Below are positions 8,497-16,464 of a DNA stretch of 64,000 bases, in pieces (position 1 is the stretch's first letter; the number at the start of each line of letters is the position of its first letter). This stretch comes from Occultella kanbiaonis (lineage in GTDB: Bacteria > Actinomycetota > Actinomycetes > Actinomycetales > Beutenbergiaceae). The stretch covers positions 2,790,001 to 2,854,000 of the forward strand of contig NZ_CP046175.1 in the NCBI RefSeq assembly GCF_009708215.1, in the 5' to 3' direction. The notes beneath the pieces are model-generated. The model was not told where the DNA came from, ran no database searches, and was given only the letters and a program-made list of their open reading frames with translations. A program made the position numbers and the translations under genes.

Positions 8497-9279
8497 GTGG
8501 CGGTGACAGATGGACCTCAGCACCCGACGAGTGCTCACAGGGCACGTGGGGTGGACTCGAGCCAGCCGTGGCTGGAGCTCGCTCCGGACTACGAGCGGGC
8601 CCGAGCCAAGGAGGACTCGCTGGATCGGCTGGTCGAGTGGCCCGCGCAGCGAACTGTTCTGGGTGATGTGACCGGGCGGTCGGTGCTCGACGTCGGTTGC
8701 GGCAACGGTGGCAAGGTCGCCGAACTGGTTCGGGACGGTGCAACCGACTCGGTCGGTGTCGATATCAGTGGCAACTTCCCCAGTGCCCAACTTCCTGGGC
8801 TGGAACTGCTCCAGGGCGATCTCTCCGAGTTGGAATCGGTGCCCGGGCTCGCGGGCCGCACGTTCGATCGGATCCTGTTCCTGCAGTCCTTCGGCTACGC
8901 CAAGGATCCCGTTCGCACTCTGCAGGCAGCGCGGGCAATGCTGGCCGACCACGGATTCATCCTGCTGACCAGGACGCAACCGATCCGATACGCCCTCGAA
9001 CGGGCACATAAGAACGGGACGTCATTGGGGGAGGAGTACTTCTCGACTGCCCAGTTCTCCTACGCCACGGGCTGGAACGACGAGATCACCCTCTCCAAGC
9101 GGCCCTACACGGTCTCCGACCTCATCAATGTGTTCAGTGCGGCAGGACTGTACATCGAGTCGGCTACCGAGCCTCAGCTGTCCGAGGACGCCCGACTCCG
9201 CTATCCGCACAAGCAGGCGTGGATGGACAAGTACCTCGGCATCCTGATCTTCAAGCTCCGGCCGCATCGCAACCAGTGA
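8497..9279 (+). CDS. Class I SAM-dependent methyltransferase
   Basis: A methyltransferase of about 260 residues with motif I SVLDVGCGNGGKVAELV, acidic motif GVDIS, LQGDLSELE and the post-core TFDRILFLQSFGYAKDPVRTLQAARAMLADHGFILLTRTQPIRY. C-terminal residues such as YPHKQAWMDKYLGILIFKLRP recall methyltransferases that modify small molecules. Several starts are possible (ATG 8485, GTG 8497, GTG 8503). GTG 8497 is preferred because TATGTT (8484-8489) ends seven bases before it, as for leaderless genes elsewhere in the window. The last 29 bp overlap the small convergent membrane ORF. Confidence 0.78.
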   Translation: MAVTDGPQHPTSAHRARGVDSSQPWLELAPDYERARAKEDSLDRLVEWPAQRTVLGDVTGRSVLDVGCGNGGKVAELVRDGATDSVGVDISGNFPSAQLPGLELLQGDLSELESVPGLAGRTFDRILFLQSFGYAKDPVRTLQAARAMLADHGFILLTRTQPIRYALERAHKNGTSLGEEYFSTAQFSYATGWNDEITLSKRPYTVSDLINVFSAAGLYIESATEPQLSEDARLRYPHKQAWMDKYLGILIFKLRPHRNQ

Positions 9280-9541
9280 TCGCATCCCGAGCCCCGGCTC
9301 GCCGGGTTCGGGATCGCGGTGCCGTGCCCATCGGTCGGTCGGCGGGTTGATCGGCGCCGTGATGAATCGTCTCGTTACCGTCCTGGGAGACGTCGCCGGC
9401 GGCTTCTGGGGCGTGCAGCCAAGCGGCCGCCGTGGACCGCGCCCACCGCTCGGCGTCTCCCGAGAGCAGTCGGTCGGTCAGCCGGCCGACCGCGAGGAGC
9501 ACGCCGATCGCACACACGTAGACGAGTAGTTGGAGGGCCAT
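9251..9541 (-). CDS. Possible small membrane protein
   Basis: A 96-codon frame whose first 22 residues (ALQLLVYVCAIGVLLAVGRL) form one hydrophobic helix followed by a polar, charged tail. GAGAGG lies four bases before the ATG at 9541. The gene would be divergent from the GlxA-type regulator and its end overlaps the methyltransferase stop by 29 bp. I know no family for it. It is the only candidate gene in the 333-bp gap between 9279 and 9613. Confidence 0.35.
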   Translation of the reverse strand: MALQLLVYVCAIGVLLAVGRLTDRLLSGDAERWARSTAAAWLHAPEAAGDVSQDGNETIHHGADQPADRPMGTAPRSRTRRAGARDAITGCDAAGA

Positions 9542-9579
9542 GCCTCTCAGTCTCACGAGACCTACCCCGGCCCGCCAGT

Positions 9580-9612
9580 GGCAGTAATGTCACTATCCGA
9601 TAGATTATTGCC
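9580..9612 (+). promoter_or_regulatory. Promoter and candidate operator of the GlxA-type regulator
   Basis: An AT-rich patch directly before the ATG. GGCAGTAAT (9580-9588) and ATTATTGCC (9604-9612) form an inverted repeat with one mismatch, and CTAT-CCG-ATAG (9593-9603) is a perfect inner repeat. TAGATT (9601-9606) is a -10 hexamer ending six bases before the start codon. Repressor binding here would cover the -10 and the start of a leaderless mRNA. Confidence 0.5.
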
Positions 9613-10620
9613 ATGGATGAGCCTGGCGCCCGTCGGCATCGTGTCGCAGTACTGGCCTTCGACCGGGTGCACAGCTTCGACTTGGCGATGCCGCTCCAGG
9701 TATTCACCACGGCGCACGCAACCAAGAGGGCACCTGGCGAGCTCTTCGGCGACCGGCTCTACGACGTGATGGTCTGCGGCGACGGTGAAGGCCTCGCCAT
9801 CACCGGCGTCGGTGACATCGAGCTGTACCGCTACACGCCGGCCCGGCCGCTTGTCGACGCGCTGGAGGCCGACACGATCGTGGTGATCGGTAGGCCGCGC
9901 CTGCAGGACCCGCCGGAGTCGGTGCTCGCGCTGCTCAGGGAGGCGCACCGACGACAGATCAGGATCGCCTCGATTAGCGCCGGCGGTGGCCAGGTGATGG
10001 CCGCTGCCGGACTGCTCGACGGGCGTCGGATCGCTACCCACTGGTCCCGCGCCGACGTGTTCGCCGCGCAGTTTCCCGAGGTGGTGGTCGACGTCGACGT
10101 CCTGTACGTCGACCACGGTGATGTCCTCACCTGCGCCGGGGGAGCCAGTGGTATCGACCTCTGCCTGCACATGATCCGTCAGGACTTCGGTGCGGCGGCC
10201 GCGGCCGAGGTCGCTCGCCACATGGTGGTGCCACCGCAACGGAGCGGCGGGCAGAAGCCGTACGTCGTGCACTCCGAACCGGAGGACGATCGCGGTGTAC
10301 TGGAGCCGACCCTGCGGTGGCTACGGGATCGACTGGACCAGCCCGTGACGCTGGCGCAGATCGCCGCTCGGATTGGTGCCAGTCCGCGGACCGCGAATCG
10401 GATGTTCAAGGAACAGACCGGCACGACGCCGGTGCAGTGGCTGTTGCGCCAGCGTGTGACGCACGCGCAGGAACTGTTGGAGACCACGGACCTGCCTATC
10501 GAGTCGATCGCGTCACACTGTGGATTCGGCACGGCGATATCGATGCGACAGCATTTCGCCCGCCACGCCGGGACCTCACCAATGGCGTACCGACGCACCT
10601 TCCGGACTCCTGCGTCGTAG
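9613..10620 (+). CDS. GlxA-type AraC-family transcriptional regulator
   Basis: A 335-residue regulator. Residues ~8-190 form a DJ-1/PfpI-like class I glutamine-amidotransferase fold (RHRVAVLAFDRVHSFDLAMPLQVF...IASISAGGGQVMAAAGLLDGRRIATHW). The nucleophile-elbow cysteine of active enzymes is replaced by serine/glycine (ISAGGG), so it is probably a sensor only. Residues ~235-330 carry the two AraC helix-turn-helices (VTLAQIAARIGASPRTANRMFKEQTGTTPVQWLLRQRV and LPIESIASHCGFGTAISMRQHFARHAGTSPMAYRRTF). It is preceded by a symmetric AT-rich site that overlaps its promoter, which suggests autoregulation. Confidence 0.88.
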   Translation: MDEPGARRHRVAVLAFDRVHSFDLAMPLQVFTTAHATKRAPGELFGDRLYDVMVCGDGEGLAITGVGDIELYRYTPARPLVDALEADTIVVIGRPRLQDPPESVLALLREAHRRQIRIASISAGGGQVMAAAGLLDGRRIATHWSRADVFAAQFPEVVVDVDVLYVDHGDVLTCAGGASGIDLCLHMIRQDFGAAAAAEVARHMVVPPQRSGGQKPYVVHSEPEDDRGVLEPTLRWLRDRLDQPVTLAQIAARIGASPRTANRMFKEQTGTTPVQWLLRQRVTHAQELLETTDLPIESIASHCGFGTAISMRQHFARHAGTSPMAYRRTFRTPAS

Positions 10621-10642
10621 AGCACGGCGCTCGGGGGAGGGG

Positions 10643-11224
10643 TCAGGCCGGCTGGACCGTGCGACGCATGACCGTGTTCTTCAGGCCCTTGGAACGGACG
10701 AACTCGAAGCCGGCCTGCTCGTACATCGTGCGTGTTCCGTTGTAGACGAACGAGTTGTTCATCCGCTTCTCGCCGATCTCGTGCGGGTACCCCTCGACCA
10801 CGCCGCCGCCCTGCGCCGCGATCAGATCGAGTGCACCGGCGAGGGCCTCCTTGGCGTAGCCCTGCTTTCGGTGACGCTTGTCCACGAAGATGCATGTGAT
10901 GCGGTAGTCGGGAATGACGTCGGCCTCGGCGAGGTACTGCTTACGGTGATGGATGGTCGGCAGCTCATCCGGGGTGCCGTACTCCGCCCACGCAACCGCC
11001 TCGTCGCCGACGATCACCAGCGCCGCATGAGCCTGTCCGTTCTCGACCAGCCGCTTCTTCATCGCGCGGCTGCCCTCGTACCCCGGCTCCCGCTCGGCAC
11101 AGTCGGGGTGGAAGTAGGTGCACCAGCAGCCACCGAAGATCCCGTTGTGTCGCTCCACCAGGGCGGCGAACGCGTTCCACGTGTGAACAGTCAACGGCTG
11201 GATCGTGTGCTCACCTGTCTCCAT
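10643..11224 (-). CDS. GNAT family N-acetyltransferase
   Basis: A 193-residue acetyltransferase of the GCN5-related fold. Acetyl-CoA binding motif A is ITCIFVDKRHRKQGYAKEALAGALDLIAAQGG (~109-140). The N-terminal region carries GGCWCTYFHPDC (~31-42), a signature of one uncharacterised GNAT subgroup. YNGTRTMYEQAGFEFV (~161-176) is the usual C-terminal strand. The ATG at 11224 is chosen over a longer frame whose extra residues are Arg/Pro-rich and lack homology. Acceptor substrate is unknown. It converges with the GlxA-type gene, 22 bp apart. Confidence 0.82.
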   Translation of the reverse strand: METGEHTIQPLTVHTWNAFAALVERHNGIFGGCWCTYFHPDCAEREPGYEGSRAMKKRLVENGQAHAALVIVGDEAVAWAEYGTPDELPTIHHRKQYLAEADVIPDYRITCIFVDKRHRKQGYAKEALAGALDLIAAQGGGVVEGYPHEIGEKRMNNSFVYNGTRTMYEQAGFEFVRSKGLKNTVMRRTVQPA

Positions 11225-11510
11225 GCCACCAATCGAAGCACCGGACACGGACGATCTACGTCCGCATCGTCGGAATGCACCGGTCGGCTCTCGTGTCTGA
11301 TGTATCGGGGGTGCACGGCGACTTCCGCAGCGACAATGTGTGCGTCGTCGGCTACGCGGGGGAGCGCGATCCCCGGGGCGCCCGTTCGGACGGCTCTTTG
11401 CGGGACGCCATGCGGCCGGTGCGCCATCAGCCCTCTTCCGAGGCATGCGGGTGTCCTGGACGACCGTGGCCACGGCGCCTCGGCCAGCGTGGCCGTGGGA
11501 CGCTGTAGGG

Positions 11511-12059
11511 GTGAACGACGGGGCGCCCTTGATCGCCGACTACGACCCGCGCTGGCCCGCGGAGTTCGCTGAACTGGCAGGGAAGTTGCGTGCCAGTCTG
11601 GGTGGGCGTGCGCTCCGCATCGACCACATTGGATCGACCGCCGTGCCGAGGCTCGCAGCCAAACCGATCCTCGATGTCCAGATCTCCGTGACAACCCTGG
11701 AACCAGTCGACGCTTATCGTGAGCAGATCGAGCAGTGCGGATTTGAGTGGCGTTCGGCCAATCCCGAACGGACCAAACGGTACTTCCGCGAACTGCCCGG
11801 TCGGCGCAGGACCCATGTCCATGTGCGTCGGGCCGGCAGCTTCTCGGAGCAGTTTGCACTCCTCTTCCGCGACTACCTGCGGGCGCACCCGAAACGGGCG
11901 GATGTGTATGCGGTCGAGAAGCGTCACCTGGCACCGCTACTGCGGGTTGACCGCGGGTTGTACGTCAAGGAGAAGGACCCCATCGTCTGGGACATCATCC
12001 GCCTCGCGGACGCCTGGGCGCAGAGCGCAGGCTGGGAGCCCGGCCCGAGTGACGGTTGA
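11511..12059 (+). CDS. GrpB family protein (UPF0157)
   Basis: A 182-residue protein of the GrpB/UPF0157 family, which has a nucleotidyltransferase-like fold. The hallmark sequence LIADYDPRWPAEFAELAGKLRASLGG...IDHIGSTAVPRLAAKPILDVQISV (~6-62) includes the G-S-T-[AS]-V-P loop and the D-x-D-like LDVQI. THVHVRRAGSFSEQFALLFRDYLRAHP (~101-127) is the second conserved block. The GTG at 11511 is chosen because family homology begins at once. A 12-bp palindrome CCGTGGCCACGG (11464-11475) lies in the 286-bp divergent gap. Exact function is unknown. Confidence 0.85.
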   Translation: MNDGAPLIADYDPRWPAEFAELAGKLRASLGGRALRIDHIGSTAVPRLAAKPILDVQISVTTLEPVDAYREQIEQCGFEWRSANPERTKRYFRELPGRRRTHVHVRRAGSFSEQFALLFRDYLRAHPKRADVYAVEKRHLAPLLRVDRGLYVKEKDPIVWDIIRLADAWAQSAGWEPGPSDG

Positions 12060-12636
12060 GTGGGCTTCGACGCATCGACTTCTTGGAGTGAACTGCATGC
12101 GCCGCCGTCAAGACGACGACCTGCTTAGCAGCCCCAGCGTTCTGCTGCCGTCTCGGCGAGTGGGCGGAGCCGCTTCCAGCGTTGGCCCTCGGTGGATAGC
12201 GGTGAGTCCTACATGCAATAAGCCGCTCTACTGGACACGGTGCGTATCAAGTCCGGTCGTATTCGGCCCTGATCAGACGGATGAGCAAACTAGCTCTTCG
12301 CAGTTGAGGGTGTAGTCCGGTCGGCGCGTCGGTGGCCGGGTAGGGGTCGAGGTCTCCTGAGGATGGAGGTGACTATGCCGTCCATGTTGACAGCGGGGTA
12401 GTGGATCCAAGCTGCGTGGTGCAATACGCAGACTAGAAAGTGACATAATGTCCATTATCGGCGTTTCCGGTTGAGCGTGAGTTCGGCGCGCCGTCGGTGG
12501 CTTCCGCACCGTGTGCTGGTCTGTACAGCCAACACCGGCGCACGGGAGGCATGACGCCCATCCGCGCTGAGTTCCCTTGACCTGAGGCTCGAGCGGCTCC
12601 GGGGGTCGGGCCGCGAGGATCGATACGCTGCGCTGT
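12060..12636. other. Gene-free interval, AT-richer than its surroundings
   Basis: 577 bp between grpB and the YunG-like gene without a convincing protein gene on either strand. Bases ~12180-12460 are noticeably less GC-rich. A few short disconnected codon runs suggest decayed sequence, but I cannot name the source. The interval contains the dif-like site at 12438-12465 and the leaderless promoter of the next gene (TACGCT, 12624-12629). Confidence 0.6.
12438..12465 (-). other. dif: Candidate dif site (XerCD chromosome dimer resolution)
   Basis: Read on the minus strand, 28 bp divide into an 11-bp XerC-like arm AACGCCGATAA, a 6-bp centre TGGACA and an 11-bp XerD-like arm TTATGTCACTT. The arms are imperfectly palindromic (ATAATG-TC-CATTAT at the core). 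By hand alignment it agrees with E. coli dif at 18 of 28 positions and with B. subtilis dif at 17, including the whole TTATGT of the XerD arm. The coding-strand bias changes sharply at this point, as expected at a terminus. A mobile element using a dif-like target is the alternative. Confidence 0.6.
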
Positions 12637-13029
12637 GTGACCGCCGTTGATCTGATCGTGCTCCGGGAGGCGCTCGAAGCGTCGTGGAGTCGCCGGACGT
12701 CGTACCGCGGCGTCTGGGACGAACGAAATCCTGCGCTCGGACAGTGCAATCCGACGGCGCGTGTCGTCCAGCACTTCTTGCCGGCCGCCGACATCGTCAA
12801 GGGTTCGGTGTGGACCGGCGTCGGGCACGAGGTCCACTTCTGGAACGAGCTCCGTGTCGGGTTTGACCTGATGGCGATCGACCTCACCTGGCAGCAGTTT
12901 CCGCCCGGATCCGTGGTGGCGTCTCGGCAGACGCTGGACCGGCACGAGTTGGGCGACACGCCGGCGACCATCGGCAGATGCGACCGACTGCTGGCCGCTG
13001 TCGACGCCCGCCTGAACCAGATCACCTGA
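12637..13029 (+). CDS. YunG-like family protein
   Basis: A 130-residue protein with the pattern of the YunG family: SWSRRTSYRGVWDERNPALGQCNPTARVVQHFLPAADIVKG (~16-56), GHEVHFWNEL (~63-72), and DLMAIDLTWQQFPPGS (~77-92). The conserved Cys (GQC), His (EVHFWN) and Asp (IDLT) sit where a papain-like Cys-His-Asp triad would be, so hydrolase activity is possible but unproven. GTG start with TACGCT ending seven bases upstream (leaderless type). It is the first gene right of the dif-like site. Confidence 0.75.
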   Translation: MTAVDLIVLREALEASWSRRTSYRGVWDERNPALGQCNPTARVVQHFLPAADIVKGSVWTGVGHEVHFWNELRVGFDLMAIDLTWQQFPPGSVVASRQTLDRHELGDTPATIGRCDRLLAAVDARLNQIT

Positions 13030-13119
13030 CCCAGCGGCACAGGGTCTGGCCTGGATGGATCCCTGCTCGCTGGCATCGGCGGTCACGGGGTGCCGGCGCG
13101 ATCCGCCTACCATGGGGCC

Positions 13120-14010
13120 ATGGTCGACGTCGAGGTACTGGGGCCAGCCTCGTGGAACACACTGATTCACCTGGACGAACTGCCCGAACCCCGGTCTCAG
13201 ACGGTGTTCGCACGGGCGACCTTCGAGACGCTCGGCGGCACGTCCGCCGGCAAGGCCCTACACCTGGCCGAGCTGGGTCGCTCGTCGCATCTGACCACTC
13301 TGGTCGGGTCGGACGCTGCGGGCCGATCGGTGACCGACACGCTGTCCCGTGCCGGGATCGACCACGACGCGATCACGGTCGCGGGGGCGAGCGAGCGCCA
13401 CGCGAACCTGCTGACCGAGCGCGGTGAGCGGGTCTCGATCTACCTGTCGGTCCCGGAGCCTGATCTCGACCCCGCCGTGGTCGCCTCTCGTCTGGCCGCA
13501 CGAGTTCACGCCGCGCGAGCGGTCGTGGTCGACCTGGCCGGATGGACGCGCGAACTCGTCACGCTCACCGGGTCCAGACGCGACCTCGTCTGGACCGACC
13601 TGCACGACTACGACGGGCGGGCACGGTTCCATCGGCCGTTCATCGAGAGTGCCGCACACGTGTTCATGAACGCCGACGGTCTGGACGCACCGGGCGATTT
13701 CATGCATGAACTGGTCGACGGCGGAGCGAGCGTCGTCGTCTGCACGCTCGGTGCCGAGGGCGCCCGTGCCGTCGACGCCGAGCACCGCGAGTGGCAGGTG
13801 GCAGCGGCACCGGTCGAGCGGATCGTCGACACGAACGGCGCCGGCGACGCCTTTCTGGCCGGTTTCCTCGACGCGACGCTCGACGGTGCCGATGTCGGCA
13901 CGGCGCTGTCGGCGGGAGCCGGGCAGGCGGCACGCGCGCTGACCTCATGGCACCTCAGTCCCCTGCTCGACGACGTCCGCGACGATCCGGTGGCCGAGCG
14001 GACTCCATGA
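13120..14010 (+). CDS. PfkB family sugar/nucleoside kinase
   Basis: A 296-residue ribokinase-fold enzyme that would phosphorylate a sugar or nucleoside with ATP. The N-terminal part has GPASWNTLIHLDELP and the glycine-rich ETLGGTSAGKALHLAELG (~35-53). The C-terminal PfkB signature DTNGAGDAFLAGFLDATLDG (~239-258) contains the anion hole GAGD and catalytic Asp. The ATG at 13120 is preferred to a longer frame: TACCAT (13108-13113) ends six bases before it, the leaderless pattern. The true substrate is not evident from residues or neighbours. Confidence 0.87.
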   Translation: MVDVEVLGPASWNTLIHLDELPEPRSQTVFARATFETLGGTSAGKALHLAELGRSSHLTTLVGSDAAGRSVTDTLSRAGIDHDAITVAGASERHANLLTERGERVSIYLSVPEPDLDPAVVASRLAARVHAARAVVVDLAGWTRELVTLTGSRRDLVWTDLHDYDGRARFHRPFIESAAHVFMNADGLDAPGDFMHELVDGGASVVVCTLGAEGARAVDAEHREWQVAAAPVERIVDTNGAGDAFLAGFLDATLDGADVGTALSAGAGQAARALTSWHLSPLLDDVRDDPVAERTP

Positions 14011-14044
14011 CTCCCAGGCGCGGCCACACGATGCCGTCCGGGTG

Positions 14045-14623
14045 TCACCCCTTTCGGACGCGATAGCCCAGGTGCAACACCCGGTCGCCCTGGATCACCG
14101 TGTGCGGGTCGTCCAGCAGGTGCTGGCCGTCGACCGGGCCGAAGTAGCGCTTCCCTGAGCCGAACACGACGGGCACGACGTCCATCGCCACCTCATCGAC
14201 GAGGCCGGCTGCCAGCGCCTGGCCGCCGACGTCGCCGGCGCAGACAGCGACCACGCCGCTACCGGCACGCCTGCTGGCGTCCGCGACGGCGTCAGGTACG
14301 TTCTCGAAGAAGGGGACGTCGGCCTCCGGATGCCATCCATCCGGTTTCGGCCGGTGGGAGACGACCACGAGGTGCTCCCCCGCTGGTGGCTTGGCCTCCC
14401 AGCCGTTCGTCAGATCGAACAGGTGCCTGCCCATGATCGTTGCCCCGATCGAGTCCCACATCGGCCGCGTGTAGTCGTAGGACGCCTGCGAGAGGCTCAT
14501 GCCCATGTGGTCCAGTGGACGGTCGCCGTTGAAGTACCAGTCGAACAGCGGTCCGACGCCGTCGTCGTCATCTGCGATGAATCCATCGAGGGACACCACT
14601 GCGTGCATGAGTACGGTTGCCAT
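14045..14623 (-). CDS. RibD C-terminal/dihydrofolate-reductase-like family protein
   Basis: A 192-residue protein of the RibD-C/DHFR-like fold: VLMHAVVSLDGFIADDDDGVGPLFDWYF (~4-31), GATIMGRHLFDLTNGWEAKPPAGEHLVVVSHRP (~59-91), and VCAGDVGGQALAAGLVDEVAMDVVPVVFGSGKRYFG (~127-162), where NADPH would bind. Stand-alone members are NADPH-dependent reductases of unknown substrate, distinct from true DHFR and from RibG. It converges with the PfkB kinase, 34 bp apart. Confidence 0.85.
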   Translation of the reverse strand: MATVLMHAVVSLDGFIADDDDGVGPLFDWYFNGDRPLDHMGMSLSQASYDYTRPMWDSIGATIMGRHLFDLTNGWEAKPPAGEHLVVVSHRPKPDGWHPEADVPFFENVPDAVADASRRAGSGVVAVCAGDVGGQALAAGLVDEVAMDVVPVVFGSGKRYFGPVDGQHLLDDPHTVIQGDRVLHLGYRVRKG

Positions 14624-14711
14624 GCCTGGATAGACAGGACCATCGACCCGAACTCATCGGTGCGCGGGGCGAGAGTGACGGATGGCCGCGCCTACAACGG
14701 GTGCGCGGCCC

Positions 14712-15323
14712 TCACCGCTCGGCAGGGAGTCGTAGGGAGCCCCGGGTGAGGACCTCACGTACCCACGTCACCACGGATCTGGCCACCTGCTCCGGCGTCA
14801 ATCCGTCCGTATCGACCACGTCGGCCGGCCAGCGGGGGTCGCCGGAGCGCCAGTCCTGCCACCTCTCCCATCGCATCGGCACGGGGCTGTCAACGCGGAT
14901 GACCTCCGGGTGGAACGTCGGGTCCATGGCGTGTCCGTGGAACCACTCACCGAATGCGATGTGGTGTTCCAGGCTGTCCTCGGGTTCGCGGCGCTCCAGC
15001 AATCGGGCTCGACGTACCTCGGGTGAGCAGTGCAGCACGCAGGCAGCGATGCCATCGAGCCGATCCGCCGACGGTGCGGCCAGAAGCTCGCCGATCGGAA
15101 CCTGACCGCACAGCAGGACGTGGCTGCCTTCATCCTGGGCCGCAAGGGATCGCTGGACCCACTGCTCGATCACGGCGTGCCGCCACGCGGTGTCGGCGTC
15201 CGGAGGCACACCCACAGAGTCGAACTCGACGCAGATGATCGGCTGTTCCCAGTTCACTGCAGTCAGGTGCGCCAGCGTGGTCGATTTTCCTGCGCCACTG
15301 GCGCCCGTCAGTGACAGCAACAT
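14712..15323 (-). CDS. P-loop NTPase/kinase-like protein
   Basis: A 203-residue ATPase with Walker A GASGAGKST at residues ~6-14, followed by ICVEFDSVGVPPDADTAWRHAVIEQWVQR, which fits the substrate-binding helix of small nucleoside-kinase-like AAA_33 proteins. VLLCGQVPIGELLAAP and the Arg-rich VRRARLLERREPEDSLEHH resemble the strand and lid of these kinases. The ATG at 15323 is used because a longer frame adds 30 residues before the first beta strand. Cytoplasmic; substrate unknown. Confidence 0.75.
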   Translation of the reverse strand: MLLSLTGASGAGKSTTLAHLTAVNWEQPIICVEFDSVGVPPDADTAWRHAVIEQWVQRSLAAQDEGSHVLLCGQVPIGELLAAPSADRLDGIAACVLHCSPEVRRARLLERREPEDSLEHHIAFGEWFHGHAMDPTFHPEVIRVDSPVPMRWERWQDWRSGDPRWPADVVDTDGLTPEQVARSVVTWVREVLTRGSLRLPAER

Positions 15324-15467
15324 CAGATCTCGTGCCCATCGACGCAGTGGAGCCGCTTCATCAACACAGGGTAGGTGGCGTGTAAACGGGAAATGCGTGG
15401 ACGAGCTCCCCAAGAGCCGGAGTCCCCCGGTCGAACAGCCCTTCTTCAGACCATCGGGGTGACTCCC

Positions 15468-15810
15468 CTACCCGTGACCCGAGCGATACCAGGTGGCCGT
15501 GGATGTCGGCCGGAACCCGATGCCTTGATACAGCGCGCCCGCCGCGTGCGTCTCGTACGAGACCTTCACCCGCTCGGCGCCTCTGGCGGCGAGTCGGTCG
15601 ATCCCCGCGCACAGCATCGCCCGGGTGAGACCTCGGCGCTGGTAGTCGTCCTCGACATCGTCCGGAGCGTCGTGGGCTGCGCCACCACCACTGGACGTCC
15701 GCGGCTTCCCAGAGGCCCGCCCTGGGATCGGCGCGTCGGGCGCGCTGCAACAGGCTGGTTGCCAACTCCTGGGCCTGTTGCACGACGGCACGTAGTTCGC
15801 TGACCGACAA
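15468..15810 (-). pseudogene. GNAT acetyltransferase remnant with internal deletion
   Basis: A good ribosome site (GGAGAGGAG) and a TTG at 15810 begin LSVSELRAVVQQAQELATSLLQRARRADPRAGLWEAADVQWWWRSPRRS, the N-terminus of a known GNAT subgroup. At about 15655-15668 the frame changes and continues as VEDDYQRRGLTRAMLCAGIDRLAARGAERVKVSYETHAAGALYQGIGFRPTSTATWY, the acetyl-CoA motif and C-terminus of the same subgroup. From family knowledge the core between them, probably well over a hundred residues, is missing. The gene is therefore a deletion relic. Confidence 0.7.
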
Positions 15811-15939
15811 GTCCCGCTCCTCTCCGTGACCGACTCCTACGGTGGGACCGTACCGATGGGCACCTCGCCAGGGCCCGTGGATATCGTCGCCGGTCAACCG
15901 TTCCACGATCCGGGGAGCACGGTCTGCCACGATGGTGAG

Positions 15940-16425
15940 GTGACCGGAACGACACATGACGTCGAGGTGCACCCCGCCCGCGACGACGAACTCGGCCTGG
16001 TGGCCTCCCTACGCTGGCACTGGGTGCATGACCAGCCCTACGGCGGGGCGAACCTGCCGAGTCTCGACGACTACGTCACCGCGGCCGTCGCCTGGGGGCG
16101 CGCCCACGGCGACTCGCACGTCGCGTTCGTCGCTCGGTCGTCCGGCAGGGCGGTCGGCATGGCCTGGCTGGCGCTTCTCGAACGAGTACCGGCACCGGAC
16201 CGGATGCAGCGGCTCAACGGCGACCTGCAGTCCTGCTACGTGCTGCGGGAGTTCCGCGGACGTGGCGTCGGGGGTCGGCTCGTCGCGGCGGTCCTGCAGG
16301 AGGCTCGCCGCCGAGGGTGTGAACACGTGACCGTCCACGCATCGCCACTGTCGGTGCCGATGTACGAACGCGCAGGCTTCGAGCACAGTCCCGAACTGTT
16401 GTGGAGTGTCACCGACGGGCCGTGA
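15940..16425 (+). CDS. GNAT family N-acetyltransferase
   Basis: A GNAT enzyme of ~161 residues starting at GTG 15940. The acetyl-CoA site is CYVLREFRGRGVGGRLVAAVLQEARRRGCEHVTVHASPLSVPMYERAGFEHSPELL (~101-155), with the R-G-x-G-V-G-x-x-L pyrophosphate loop. The N-terminal part contains HWVHDQPYGGANLPSLDDYV and VAFVARSSGRAVGMAWLALLERVP. Longer in-frame starts exist, but the added residues have no family resemblance. It is divergent from the GNAT relic. Substrate unknown. Confidence 0.82.
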   Translation: MTGTTHDVEVHPARDDELGLVASLRWHWVHDQPYGGANLPSLDDYVTAAVAWGRAHGDSHVAFVARSSGRAVGMAWLALLERVPAPDRMQRLNGDLQSCYVLREFRGRGVGGRLVAAVLQEARRRGCEHVTVHASPLSVPMYERAGFEHSPELLWSVTDGP

Positions 16426-16464
16426 GCCGGCCGGAGTCGGCCGGTCCACTCCCCCGCCGCCGGG

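Noticed and set aside
12290-12420. Sequence reminiscent of the leader and first codons of an insertion-sequence transposase (short frame starting near 12375)
   Set aside because: The frame stops after a few codons, no terminal inverted repeats or target duplication were found, and the resemblance rests on memory only.
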